Shown in pieces: positions 32,959 through 41,572 of a stretch of DNA of 64,000 bases; within the stretch, counting starts at the first letter, position 1; each line of letters opens with the position of its first letter. The stretch is from SHZI01 sp964371995 (GTDB lineage Bacteria > Pseudomonadota > Gammaproteobacteria > Steroidobacterales > GCA-2729495), in assembly GCA_964371995.1 (NCBI GenBank), contig CAYJPG010000003.1:1-64000 (forward strand). The letters run 5' to 3'. Below the pieces are notes generated by a model, which saw only the letters and a program-made list of their open reading frames with translations, made no database searches and had not been told where the DNA came from. The translations under genes and the position numbers were made by a program.

Positions 32959-35499
32959 ATGAAAATTCTGATTCGAGTCCTGCTGGCACTGCTCGGCATC
33001 GTGCTTACCGGTGCCATCGCTGGTGGCGTAACCGCCGGTACGGCTTGGTATTTTCTTTCACCAGGCCTGCCTTCTGTCGAGCACATGCAGGACGTTCCGC
33101 TGCAGGTACCGCTGCGTATCTATTCCCGTGACGCACGTCTCATTGCGCAGCTCGGGGAGTACCGCCGAATCCCGGTCCGCTACAGCGAGATTCCGGCGGT
33201 GGTCGTGCACGCCGTGCTGGCAGCAGAGGACGACCGCTTCTTTGAACACCCCGGTTTTGACTACGAAGGCCTGATGCGCGCGGGCAGCCACCTCATACTG
33301 ACCGGCAGCCGGACCCAGGGCGGCAGCACCATCACCCAGCAGCTCGCGCGAGCCTATTTTTTAAGTCCCGAACGCACCTTCGTACGCAAGGCCAAAGAAC
33401 TCTTGCTGGCGCTGAAGATCGAGCAGGCCTTCAGCAAGGAAGAGATTCTCGCCCTTTACCTCAACAAGATTTTCTTCGGCCAGCGCGCCTACGGTATCGC
33501 GGCGGCAGCTGAAGTCTATTTTGGCAAGCCACTCGATCAGCTGTCTGTCGCAGAAGCCGCAACCATCGCCGGCATACCCAAGGCACCCTCGTTGCTGAAC
33601 CCGGTGTCTGACCCGGTACGTGCGGGCGAGCGCCGCGCCTATGTGTTGCGCCGTATGCTGGAGCTTGAGTTCATCGACGGGGGCGCCTATCGGCAGGCGC
33701 TCGATACGCCGGTCGAGTCGCAGCTGCACGTACCCGCGACCGAACTCGATGCGCCCTATATCGCGGAAATGGTCCGCGCTGAAATGGTGACCCGTTTCGG
33801 CACGGACATCACCAGCCAGGGCTACCGGGTTACCACGACCATCGACAGCCATCTGCAGAACAGCGCGGACCGCGCACTGCGCACCGCCTTGCTGGAGTAC
33901 GACCGGCGACACGGGTACCGCGGTGCCGTTGCTCATGTGGACGGGGCCCTGCCCGCAGACGATGCGGGGCGACAGCAGCTGCTGGACGCATACCCGGTGC
34001 ATCCGGATCTTTACCCGGCCCTGGTGACGCGCCTGCACCCTGACAACTCGGCAACCCTGTACATACACGACGTGGGCCTGGTCACCATGCCATGGACCAA
34101 CCTGAAGTGGCGACGCTATGTGGATGACGCAAGCGTCGGCCCGGCCCAGCAATCCGTTGCCGAGATCGTGTCGGCCGGCGATGTCATCTATCTGCTGCGC
34201 ACCGTCAGCCGTGGCTGGCTGCTCGCACAACTGCCGGAGGTGCAGGGCGCGCTGGTAGCGCTGGACCCGCTGGATGGCGCAGTCGTGGCACTGGCTGGCG
34301 GCTATGATTTTTTTGCCAGCAAGTTCAACCGGGCAATACAGGCAAAACGCCAGCCGGGCTCATCATTCAAACCATTTGTCTACTCGGCTGCGCTGGAGAA
34401 CGGTTTCACCCCGGCGACGATCGTCAACGATGCGCCGGTTGTGTTTGAAAACACCGGCACCGACGCCGACGAATGGCGGCCGCAGAACAATTCAGGGCAG
34501 TTCTACGGCCCCACCCGGCTGCGCGAAGGCCTGGTCAAATCCCTGAATCTGGTCACCATCCGCGTTCTGCTGAGTGTCGGCGTTGCCAGGGCAATCAACT
34601 ACATCAGGCCATTCGGCCTGCCGGACAGCGCCATGCCGCCAAACCCGACCATGGCACTCGGCAGCGGAGAGGCCACACCACGGGACATGGCAGCAGGCTT
34701 TGCGGTGTTCGCCAATGGCGGCTATCGCGTCGAGCCATACCTTGTTGAGCGGATTGAGGATGCCTACGGGACGGTGATTTTCCAGGCCCCCACCCGGTTG
34801 GTCTGCGCAAGCTGCACGCCACGCTGGTTCGGCCCGAATAAGCCGCAGGCTGAAACCGGCATTGACGCAACTCCCGTGCCGACCAGGACGGGCCCGGAAA
34901 TCCCCGCCTACCTGGATGCGGAGGAGATGATTGCGCATGCCGAGACCTGGCGCCCCACAGCAATCGAAGCACCGGAGTTCATGTCGGCAGCTGGCAGGGC
35001 ACCGCGGATAATCACCGCCGAGAACGCCTACCTCGTCTACGACATGATGCGCGACGTGATCCGGCGGGGCACGGGCGTTCGGGCCCGGGCGATTGGCCGT
35101 GAAGATATTGCGGGCAAGACCGGCACCTCGAATGACCGTCGCGATGCTTGGTTCAGCGGCTTCAACGGCCAGCTGGTCGCCACTGCCTGGGTGGGCTTTG
35201 ATCAGGAGCGAAGCCTTGGACCTCGTGAGGAAGGCGGCCGGACCGCACTGCCCATGTGGTTGTACTTCATGGCCGACGCATTGCACGGCGTACCGGAGAC
35301 GCCGCTATCGCGACCGCCGGGCATCGTGACCGCACGCATTTCTGCCGAAACCGGAATGCTGGCGTCCTCAGGCGAGCCCGGCAGCATGTTTGAACTGTTT
35401 CGCGAGTCGGACCTCGAAATACTGAATGGTGCCAGCAGCCTGGCGACAGGCCGCGGGCAGCAGGCTGCGCCAGCGGGATACGAGAATGAGATTTTCTGA
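32959..35499 (+). CDS. mrcA: Penicillin-binding protein 1A
   Basis: An 846-residue bifunctional peptidoglycan synthase. N-terminal membrane anchor (VLLALLGIVLTGAIAGGV); glycosyltransferase GT51 domain with catalytic Glu90 in EDDRFFEHPGFD and the QGGSTITQQLAR motif; an OB-like insert (about 310-400); transpeptidase domain with S-x-x-K at Ser468-Lys471 (SSFKPF) and KTGT at 720-723. Members polymerise glycan chains and crosslink peptides outside the inner membrane. Location next to the divergent pilM operon is typical for gammaproteobacteria. Confidence 0.96.
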   Translation: MKILIRVLLALLGIVLTGAIAGGVTAGTAWYFLSPGLPSVEHMQDVPLQVPLRIYSRDARLIAQLGEYRRIPVRYSEIPAVVVHAVLAAEDDRFFEHPGFDYEGLMRAGSHLILTGSRTQGGSTITQQLARAYFLSPERTFVRKAKELLLALKIEQAFSKEEILALYLNKIFFGQRAYGIAAAAEVYFGKPLDQLSVAEAATIAGIPKAPSLLNPVSDPVRAGERRAYVLRRMLELEFIDGGAYRQALDTPVESQLHVPATELDAPYIAEMVRAEMVTRFGTDITSQGYRVTTTIDSHLQNSADRALRTALLEYDRRHGYRGAVAHVDGALPADDAGRQQLLDAYPVHPDLYPALVTRLHPDNSATLYIHDVGLVTMPWTNLKWRRYVDDASVGPAQQSVAEIVSAGDVIYLLRTVSRGWLLAQLPEVQGALVALDPLDGAVVALAGGYDFFASKFNRAIQAKRQPGSSFKPFVYSAALENGFTPATIVNDAPVVFENTGTDADEWRPQNNSGQFYGPTRLREGLVKSLNLVTIRVLLSVGVARAINYIRPFGLPDSAMPPNPTMALGSGEATPRDMAAGFAVFANGGYRVEPYLVERIEDAYGTVIFQAPTRLVCASCTPRWFGPNKPQAETGIDATPVPTRTGPEIPAYLDAEEMIAHAETWRPTAIEAPEFMSAAGRAPRIITAENAYLVYDMMRDVIRRGTGVRARAIGREDIAGKTGTSNDRRDAWFSGFNGQLVATAWVGFDQERSLGPREEGGRTALPMWLYFMADALHGVPETPLSRPPGIVTARISAETGMLASSGEPGSMFELFRESDLEILNGASSLATGRGQQAAPAGYENEIF

Positions 35500-36124
35500 C
35501 CGTGACCGTCCGGATCATCAGCGCCAGGCTCTCGCCGTTGAAGCGGCGCGGATAATCCAGGAAGAAGGCCTGCTCGATTTTCGCAGCGCCAAGGCCAAGG
35601 CAGCGGCGCGCCTCGGGCTGGGCCGACGGGCCCACCTGCCGGACAATACCGAGATAGAAGCCGCACTTGCCGAGCGTAACCGGATCTTTCACAGCGAGGC
35701 ACTTCCGGAACTGCTCGCGACATTGCGCCACGCGGCCTTTGAACTGATGCGCGACCTCGGCAGTTACCAGCCGCGACTGGTGGGCGATGTACTGAGTGGC
35801 AACGCCACGATTCATTCCAGCGTTAATCTGCATCTGTTCAGCGATACCACCGAAGCAGTCAGTGCAAGCCTGGAATCATTGGGACTTGGCTACCGGATCA
35901 TCACCCGGCGTCATCGGCTCCGACACGACAAGGTGGAACAGTTCCCCGGCTTTCGCTTCCGCGCACATGGCTGCGATTTCAGCAGCACGGTGTTCCCGGT
36001 GCGTCTGCGCGGTCATGCGCCGCTGAGCCCGGTAGACGGGCATCCCATGCGACGGGCAGGTATCCGCGAACTGGCGGCGCTGCTGGAACTGCCGGCGGAA
36101 CCGGGGTCGTCGACCTCAGCCTGA
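35486..36124 (+). CDS. Conserved hypothetical protein downstream of mrcA
   Basis: A 212-residue soluble protein whose ATG lies inside the last codons of mrcA (14-base overlap), so it is translationally coupled. The N-terminal half is helical and Arg/Ala-rich. The middle has a conserved-looking block (YQPRLVGDVLSGNATIHSSV) followed by alternating strands (NLHLFSDTTEAVSASLESLG). The LVGDVLSG...HS...LHLF(S/A)D pattern recalls a nucleotidyltransferase-like fold, but I cannot point to a catalytic Asp pair with confidence. Function unknown. Confidence 0.6.
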   Translation: MRFSDRDRPDHQRQALAVEAARIIQEEGLLDFRSAKAKAAARLGLGRRAHLPDNTEIEAALAERNRIFHSEALPELLATLRHAAFELMRDLGSYQPRLVGDVLSGNATIHSSVNLHLFSDTTEAVSASLESLGLGYRIITRRHRLRHDKVEQFPGFRFRAHGCDFSSTVFPVRLRGHAPLSPVDGHPMRRAGIRELAALLELPAEPGSSTSA

Positions 36125-36134
36125 GCAGCGCCGT

Positions 36135-37442
36135 TCAGCGCTTGCTGACATCCAGATAGTCGCGGCGGGTCGGGCCCGTATACAACTGACGCGGCCGGCC
36201 AATACGCCCGTCCGGATCGGTGATCATTTCCCGCCAGTGCGCCACCCAGCCAACGGTCCGCGCGATGGCAAACATCACGGTGAACATGGACTTGGGAATG
36301 CCCAGCGCCCGATAGATGACGCCGGAGTAGAAGTCGACGTTCGGGTAGAGCTTCTTCTCGATGAAGTAGGGATCCTTCAGCGCGATCTCTTCCAGCTGCA
36401 GGGCCAGATCGAAGAGCGGCTGGTTCCGGCCCAGACGCGCAAGCACCTTGTGGCAGGTCTCGCGAATAATCGTCGCCCGCGGGTCATGGTTCTTGTAGAC
36501 GCGATGACCAAAACCCATCAGGCGGAACGGATCGTCCTTGTCCTTCGCCCTGTCGATGTACTTCGGGATATTGGCAACGGTACCGATCTCTTCGAGCATC
36601 TTGAGTACGGCTTCGTTGGCCCCGCCGTGCGCAGGCCCCCAAAGCGCCGAGATGCCAGCAGCTATCGCAGAGTAGGGATTGGCACCGGAACTGCCGGCAA
36701 TGCGCACCGTCGAGGTGCTGCAGTTCTGTTCGTGGTCGGCATGCAGGATAAACAGCAGGTCGAGCGCTTCTGCTGCGACGGGGTCGATGTGATAGTCCTC
36801 GGCCGGCACCGCAAAGAACATGTGCAGGAGGTTTGAGCAATAGTTCAGGTCGTTGCGCGGATAGGTAAAGGGCTGGCCCAGGGAATGCTTGTAGGCGGCC
36901 GCCGCAATCGTCGGCAGCTTGGCGATAATCCGGTGCGCGAAAATATCGCGATGGCGCGGATCATGGATGTCCGTGGTGTCATGGTAGAAGGCAGACATTG
37001 ATCCGACCACGCCGGTGACCATGGCCATCGGATGTGCGTCGTAGTGAAAACCGTTGAAGAGACGCAGGATGGTCTCGTTCAGCATCGTATGGGTGCGGAT
37101 TGAGCGATCAAATTCAACCAGCTGGGTCTGTGAAGGCAGGTCGCCATACAACAGCAGCCATGCCACTTCGATGAAAGAACTCTTGCTGGCAAGCTGCTCG
37201 ACCGGGTATCCCCGATACATGAGGATGCCCTTGTCGCCATCGATATAGGTGATCTTGCTTTCGCAGCTAGCGGTTGAGCCGTAACCGGGATCGTAGGTAA
37301 ACAGGCCCTGGGAGGTAAACAGGCTGCGGATATCGACGACATCCGGGCCGGTGGTTCCGGAACGCGATGCGAGTTCAAACTCCTTGCCCGAGCTGGTCTC
37401 CCTGACGATATAGCTTCGTCCGTTCTGGTTAGCGTCGCTCAT
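36135..37442 (-). CDS. gltA: Citrate synthase
   Basis: A 435-residue type II (hexameric, NADH-sensitive type) citrate synthase condensing oxaloacetate and acetyl-CoA. Catalytic residues are present in GPAHGGANEAVL (His), GFGHRVYKNHDPRA (His) and YPNVDFYSGVI (Asp). Length fits the E. coli GltA type. It converges with the preceding hypothetical gene; 184 bases separate it from rpmE on the same strand. Confidence 0.97.
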   Translation of the reverse strand: MSDANQNGRSYIVRETSSGKEFELASRSGTTGPDVVDIRSLFTSQGLFTYDPGYGSTASCESKITYIDGDKGILMYRGYPVEQLASKSSFIEVAWLLLYGDLPSQTQLVEFDRSIRTHTMLNETILRLFNGFHYDAHPMAMVTGVVGSMSAFYHDTTDIHDPRHRDIFAHRIIAKLPTIAAAAYKHSLGQPFTYPRNDLNYCSNLLHMFFAVPAEDYHIDPVAAEALDLLFILHADHEQNCSTSTVRIAGSSGANPYSAIAAGISALWGPAHGGANEAVLKMLEEIGTVANIPKYIDRAKDKDDPFRLMGFGHRVYKNHDPRATIIRETCHKVLARLGRNQPLFDLALQLEEIALKDPYFIEKKLYPNVDFYSGVIYRALGIPKSMFTVMFAIARTVGWVAHWREMITDPDGRIGRPRQLYTGPTRRDYLDVSKR

Positions 37443-37603
37443 TTGTTCTATCGGGCTCCCAGGTTTGTATTGCGACGACGAGGCTCAGCCGCCGTACCGC
37501 CTAGACAGCACCGGGACCAAACAGCACCACATTATAGGGAACGCGACCGGACCATGCACGAGCCGGCGCAGGTCATCGGGGGATTCAGCGGTTGAGCGTA
37601 CTG

Positions 37604-37636
37604 AAAAAAAACCGGCGCAGCTGATATCAGGCGCGA
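37604..37636 (-). terminator. Probable intrinsic terminator of rpmE
   Basis: On the minus strand, the rpmE 3' end and following bases form a bulged hairpin (GCGC arms around the palindrome CTGATATCAG) followed by CGG and eight T residues (A-run 37604-37611 on the plus strand). The T8 run is convincing, the stem less so. Confidence 0.5.
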
Positions 37637-37830
37637 GCGTATTTGCGGCGGAACTTGTCAACTCGTCCGGCGGTATCCAGCATTTTCTGCTTGCCGGTAT
37701 AGAACGGATGACAGGCGGAACAAACCTCGACGCTCAGATCGTGTCCAAGCGTGGACCGGGTAAGGAATTCGTTACCGCAGCTGCAGGCTACTTTGATTTC
37801 GGCGTAGGCGGGATGTATGTCGGCTTTCAT
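37627..37830 (-). CDS. rpmE: 50S ribosomal protein L31
   Basis: A 67-residue ribosomal protein of the zinc-binding (C+) type: KADIHPAY start, CSCGNEF (Cys pair) and VCSACHPFYTGKQK (C-x-x-C). The start is placed at the canonical MKADIHP; a reading 4 codons longer exists. Presence of all four cysteines implies that this is the zinc-replete paralogue. Confidence 0.96.
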   Translation of the reverse strand: MKADIHPAYAEIKVACSCGNEFLTRSTLGHDLSVEVCSACHPFYTGKQKMLDTAGRVDKFRRKYARA

Positions 37831-38159
37831 GATCGCTGGCACCGCTGGTAGGGATTCGCCCGAAGACCGGTACGGCCAAAGGGCGCCGAAGAATAGCGAT
37901 TAGCCTTCTGGATGGCAAGCCGGAATGTTATCCACAAAAGCTGTGGATAACTCTGTGGAGACATTGCTTTCATGCGGCTGCGCTTGATGCGACCAGAGGG
38001 AAGCTGCTGCTTTGGCGAAGAAGTAGCCAAAACAACAAGTTACATTAAAACAAGCACTTAAAGTGCATTGATGGGTGTTGAACTTAATACCGGGACTCTA
38101 TCCCCATGATATTTGGCCCCTCCCACTGCCTTGTGTATAAGAGCCACTGCGGCAGCGTC
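37831..38159. other. AT-richer intergenic region between rpmE and rdgB
   Basis: About 330 bases with no supportable gene. It contains the rpmE promoter region, a perfect inverted pair of DnaA boxes (37928-37950), a third TGTGGA echo at 37954-37959, and a 13-base palindrome GCACTTAAAGTGC at 38054-38066 that could be an operator. The stretch 38030-38110 is clearly AT-rich relative to the surroundings. Confidence 0.6.
37928..37950. promoter_or_regulatory. Inverted pair of perfect DnaA boxes
   Basis: TTATCCACA (37928-37936) and its exact reverse complement TGTGGATAA (37942-37950) flank 5 bases. Both match the consensus DnaA box. No origin genes (dnaA, dnaN, gidA, rpmH) are near, so this would be a DnaA-regulated promoter element or a titration/reactivation-type site rather than oriC. 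It can also form a 9-bp hairpin. Confidence 0.55.
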
Positions 38160-38762
38160 TCAGTCCAGGTTCGACAGAAGCTCCTGTAGCCGCCGCAGCG
38201 CTGCCTGGCGATGGCTGCGCCGGTTCTTTTCGGCCGGATCCATGCTGGCGGCGTGCTTTCCGCTCTCAAGATCGATAAACAACGGGTCGTAGCCAAAGCC
38301 CCCCGTACCCCGGCAGCTTTCGGCGATTCTCCCCTCCCAGGCGCCCTCGGCAATCAAGGGCGACTCGTCGTCAGCATTGCGCACGAAAGCCAGACAGCAG
38401 CGATAGCGGGCCGTACGTTGTGCAGCGGGCACGCCAGCCAGTTCGGCCAGCAGCTTTTCGTTGTTGGCAGTATCGCGGGCATCGGCACCCGCGTACCTGG
38501 CGGAATAGACGCCGGGCGCGCCGTTCAGGGCATCGACCTCAATACCTGAATCGTCAGCGAGTGCCGGCAGGCCGGTGACCGCAGAGGCATACCGGGCCTT
38601 CAGCAACGCGTTTGCGCAGAAACTCGTGCCCGTCTCTGCAACCGGAGCAACGCCGAGCGCGGATTGTGCGACCAGCTGCCAGCCGGAACCCAGCAGCTGC
38701 TGGAACTCACGAATCTTGCCGGGATTGCCACTGGCCAGTACCAGCTTGCGTGGCGCTGACAT
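38160..38762 (-). CDS. rdgB: RdgB/HAM1 non-canonical purine NTP pyrophosphatase
   Basis: A 200-residue enzyme hydrolysing dITP/XTP to monophosphates. Conserved N-terminus KLVLASGNPGKIREF, ADDSGIEVDALNGAPGVYSARYAG in the active site, and GFGYDPLFID near the C-terminus. The start at 38762 sits 22 bases after the rph stop; longer readings enter rph. Forms a two-gene unit with rph. Confidence 0.96.
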   Translation of the reverse strand: MSAPRKLVLASGNPGKIREFQQLLGSGWQLVAQSALGVAPVAETGTSFCANALLKARYASAVTGLPALADDSGIEVDALNGAPGVYSARYAGADARDTANNEKLLAELAGVPAAQRTARYRCCLAFVRNADDESPLIAEGAWEGRIAESCRGTGGFGYDPLFIDLESGKHAASMDPAEKNRRSHRQAALRRLQELLSNLD

Positions 38763-38784
38763 GAATCGGCCGCCGGACCGGACG

Positions 38785-39564
38785 TCAGCCAGTCCGGCCC
38801 CGGTTGCCGGGCTTCTGCTGGGCACGCCAGTCATCGATCGCCGCCGTCTGCACTGCCATGATCTCGCGGATGCCGGTCGCTGCGAGGTCGAGCAGCGTGT
38901 TGAGCTCATCGCGCCGGAAGGCATGACCCTCGGCAGTGCCCTGCACTTCGATGAAACTTCCGGCTTCATTCATCACAACGTTCATATCGGTTTCAGCAGC
39001 GGCATCTTCAGCGTAGTCGAGATCCAGAACCGGCTGGCCGCGGAAGATTCCGACCGACACGGCTGCAACCTGGCCGTGCAGCGGACTGGTCGCAATAGCG
39101 CGACTGCGCAACAGCGATTCGACCGCAATCGACAGTGCCAGAAAACTGCCCGAGATCGCCGCAGTTCGCGTACCGCCATCGGCCTGCAAGACATCGCAAT
39201 CAAGAGTGATCGTCCGCTCACCGAGCGCTTCGAGATTGGCTGCCGCACGCAGCGAGCGGCCTATAAGGCGCTGGATTTCGAGCGTTCTGCCGCTCTGCTT
39301 GCCCTGCGCTGATTCGCGACGCATGCGACTGTGTGTCGACCGCGGCAGCATGCCGTATTCGGCAGTAATCCAGCCGCGCCCCGAATTGCGCAGAAAAGCC
39401 GGTACGCCGGATTCGACGCTGGCGGTACAGAGCACGCGCGTTTCGCCGAAGCTCACCAGCACGGAACCCTCGGCGTGGCGGGTAAAGCCGGTCCTAAAGT
39501 TCACAGGGCGCATTTCGGCAGCCAGGCGGCGACTCGGCCGCGACGAAATATCAGTCTCGGGCAT
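38785..39564 (-). CDS. rph: Ribonuclease PH
   Basis: A 259-residue phosphate-dependent 3'-5' exoribonuclease that trims tRNA 3' ends. Conserved blocks: GSVLVSFGETRVLCTASVE, RGWITAEYGMLPRSTHSR, QRLIGRSLRAA, LDCDVLQADGGTRTAAI. The start is placed at PETDISSRPSRRLAAEMRPV by family alignment; an open extension upstream is not supported. Confidence 0.96.
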   Translation of the reverse strand: MPETDISSRPSRRLAAEMRPVNFRTGFTRHAEGSVLVSFGETRVLCTASVESGVPAFLRNSGRGWITAEYGMLPRSTHSRMRRESAQGKQSGRTLEIQRLIGRSLRAAANLEALGERTITLDCDVLQADGGTRTAAISGSFLALSIAVESLLRSRAIATSPLHGQVAAVSVGIFRGQPVLDLDYAEDAAAETDMNVVMNEAGSFIEVQGTAEGHAFRRDELNTLLDLAATGIREIMAVQTAAIDDWRAQQKPGNRGRTG

Positions 39565-39601
39565 CTGATCCAGTCCTCGTGTGCCGCTTGCGGGCTTCAG
39601 C

Positions 39602-40342
39602 TCATTCCAGAAAGCGCAGCGCGACTGCGGAAGTGTTGTCACTGTGCGGGCTGCTGATGCGTACCGACTGCTCGCCGATGCGGCGCAGACCGGCAGCAAG
39701 CGCCTCGCCATCCGTACCCAGGCTGGCCAGCCGCTCATCGCCGAGCCCGGACCACAGCCCATCGGAACAGGCGAGCAGAATATCGCCACGCTCAAGGCGC
39801 TTCTGGCGCGTAATCGTCATGCCCGGCAACCAGGTATCGCCGCCCAGGCAGCACTCCACGTAGTTGCGCATCGGATGTGCCGCGATGTCGGCTTCAGTGA
39901 TGACGCCGTCCTGGAGCAGGAGCTCCACATGACTGTGGTCCCGGGTACGCTCAAGAACCTTGGCCTCGCGGAGGTGATAGACCCGGCTGTCGCCGACATG
40001 GGCAAAAATTGCGGCACCGTCCTGCACGAGGCAAAGCGCACAGGTAGCACGCGGACGCACCTCCATGGACAGGCTCGCGCCCAGCAGTACGAGATTCGCA
40101 TGCGCCCGTCCGATAGCCAGGTGCAGAAAGCCGATCGGATCAAAAACCGGATGCTGGATGCGGCCAAAGGCATCCCGGATGGTTTCGGCGGCGAGCTTTG
40201 CTGCGCCGGCCCCGTCGGAGTGGCCACCCATGCCGTCTATGGCGATGAGCAATACCGACTTCTCTCCTGCAATAACCAGAACCCGGTCCTGATTTTCTTC
40301 CCGATTACCGATCAGGCTCAGATCTGCATACTCGACTCGCAA
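39602..40342 (-). CDS. PP2C-family serine/threonine phosphatase
   Basis: A 246-residue Stp/PrpC-like phosphatase. Metal-binding motifs: GNREENQDR (first Asp), LLIAIDGMGGHSDG (D-G-M-G-G), FAHVGDSRVYHL, and the C-terminal ILLACSDGLWS plus SPHSDNTSAVAL (Asp). The preferred start is TTG at 40342 (RVEYADLSLIG) with GGTGAGG 5 bases ahead; a TTG 11 codons upstream also exists. It reverses Ser/Thr phosphorylation, but no partner kinase is in the window. Divergent from yicC. Confidence 0.87.
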   Translation of the reverse strand: MRVEYADLSLIGNREENQDRVLVIAGEKSVLLIAIDGMGGHSDGAGAAKLAAETIRDAFGRIQHPVFDPIGFLHLAIGRAHANLVLLGASLSMEVRPRATCALCLVQDGAAIFAHVGDSRVYHLREAKVLERTRDHSHVELLLQDGVITEADIAAHPMRNYVECCLGGDTWLPGMTITRQKRLERGDILLACSDGLWSGLGDERLASLGTDGEALAAGLRRIGEQSVRISSPHSDNTSAVALRFLE

Positions 40343-40522
40343 GGCGACCTCACCAGGGAAAGCCCATGTGTACAAAAATACTGGGGTGCGGAACTACAAT
40401 GTACCGCCGCGCATGACAGTCTAAGCGCCACCCTGCAGCGATGCACACAATCTTTGCCATAAAGCAGAGGCACAGCCATAGCCCATATACTGGGCCAGGC
40501 ACTTTCAGCCGGAGTACAGCAC

Positions 40523-41389
40523 TTGATCCGCAGCATGACGGGTTTCGCACAGTCCGATACCGCTACCCCGCAGGGTGTTCTGCTCTGGGAACTGCGCTCG
40601 GTAAATAACCGCTACCTCGAAGTTCAGCTCAGGCTGCCGGAACTGTTCCGGCCCATCGAGAACGAAGTGCGGCAGCTGGCGGCTGCGCGGCTGGGACGCG
40701 GCCGTATCGAGGCCAGCCTCACCCTGCGCAACCCCCAGGGACAGCTGGCGGCCAGTCAGCTCAACCTCGCGCTGGCACGCCAGATCATCGGCCATGCGCG
40801 GGCGTTAGCCGATGAGATCCGGAATACAGCTGCGCTGAACCCGCTCGAACTGTTGCGCTGGCCCGGTATCCTCGAGCAGGAAGAACAGGATCTTTCCGCC
40901 CTCTTGCCGATGGCCGTCGCCGGCTTTGACGCGGCATTGACCGACCTCGACGATGCCCGCGGGCGGGAAGGCGCGCGCATTGAGGAAATGTTCGAAAGAC
41001 GACTGGCTGAAATCGAAAGTGGTGTTGCCGCGGTAGTCGCTCGCCTGCCCGCCGTGCTGACGCGTATCCGTGAACGGCTGGCCGAACGGATCGAGGCACT
41101 GGGCATCCCCGCCGACCGCGAGCGCCTGGAGCAGGAGATCGCGTTGCTCGCGCAAAAGCTTGATGTCAGCGAAGAACTGGACAGACTTACCGCCCATATC
41201 GCGGAGTTCCGCAGCAATCTGCGCTCCGGCATCCCGGTCGGGCGCCGACTCGACTTCCTGGTACAGGAATTCAACCGTGAGGCCAATACCCTGGCCTCCA
41301 AATCTGCCGACGCAGATACGACCAGGCAGGCCGTAGACATCAAGGTACTGATCGAGCAGATTCGCGAACAGGTCCAAAATGTTGAATGA
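40523..41389 (+). CDS. yicC: YicC family endoribonuclease
   Basis: A 288-residue protein beginning IRSMTGFAQ, the invariant YicC opening, read from a TTG start with a ribosome site (CCGGAG) 8 bases before. N-terminal YicC domain (about 1-155) and C-terminal DUF1732 domain ending with RRLDFLVQEFNREANTLASKS. In most gammaproteobacteria gmk follows directly; here a genomic island separates them. Confidence 0.94.
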   Translation: MIRSMTGFAQSDTATPQGVLLWELRSVNNRYLEVQLRLPELFRPIENEVRQLAAARLGRGRIEASLTLRNPQGQLAASQLNLALARQIIGHARALADEIRNTAALNPLELLRWPGILEQEEQDLSALLPMAVAGFDAALTDLDDARGREGARIEEMFERRLAEIESGVAAVVARLPAVLTRIRERLAERIEALGIPADRERLEQEIALLAQKLDVSEELDRLTAHIAEFRSNLRSGIPVGRRLDFLVQEFNREANTLASKSADADTTRQAVDIKVLIEQIREQVQNVE

Positions 41390-41436
41390 TGTTTTCAGGA
41401 CATGTCACACCATTTCACTGAGTCGGTGAAAGAGAG

Positions 41437-41464
41437 AAAAGCCCGGGAAAAGCCGGGCTTTTTT
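41437..41464 (+). terminator. Rho-independent terminator of yicC
   Basis: Arms AAAAGCCCGG and CCGGGCTTTT with a 6-base loop, ending in a run of six T (41459-41464). Begins 48 bases after the yicC stop. Confidence 0.9.
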
Positions 41465-41482
41465 CATCTCACGTCATTGCAG

Positions 41483-41560
41483 GTACCCACATACAAGCGC
41501 AAGATTCTCATGTACCCAGACGTGTACACAAGGCGATTGGGTACACATTTTCCGGGTACA
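41483..41560. repeat. Cluster of GTAC-centred repeats in front of the integrase
   Basis: Five copies of a GTAC-centred motif lie within about 78 bases: GGTACCC (41482-41488), TGTACCC (41511-41517), GTGTACAC (41522-41529), GGGTACAC (41539-41546) and GGGTACAC (41554-41561). The spacing and mixed orientation resemble arm-type or core-type binding sites for a tyrosine recombinase. Two further copies occur at 57248-57267, at the far end of the island. Confidence 0.55.
41511..41535 (+). repeat. Candidate attL (imperfect direct repeat)
   Basis: 25 bases beginning TGTACCC and containing CGTGTAC. It matches 57249-57273 at 21 of 25 positions in the same orientation and lies 37 bases before the integrase start. 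The mismatches leave room for doubt about the exact crossover. Confidence 0.5.
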
Positions 41561-41572
41561 CACGGGTGACAC

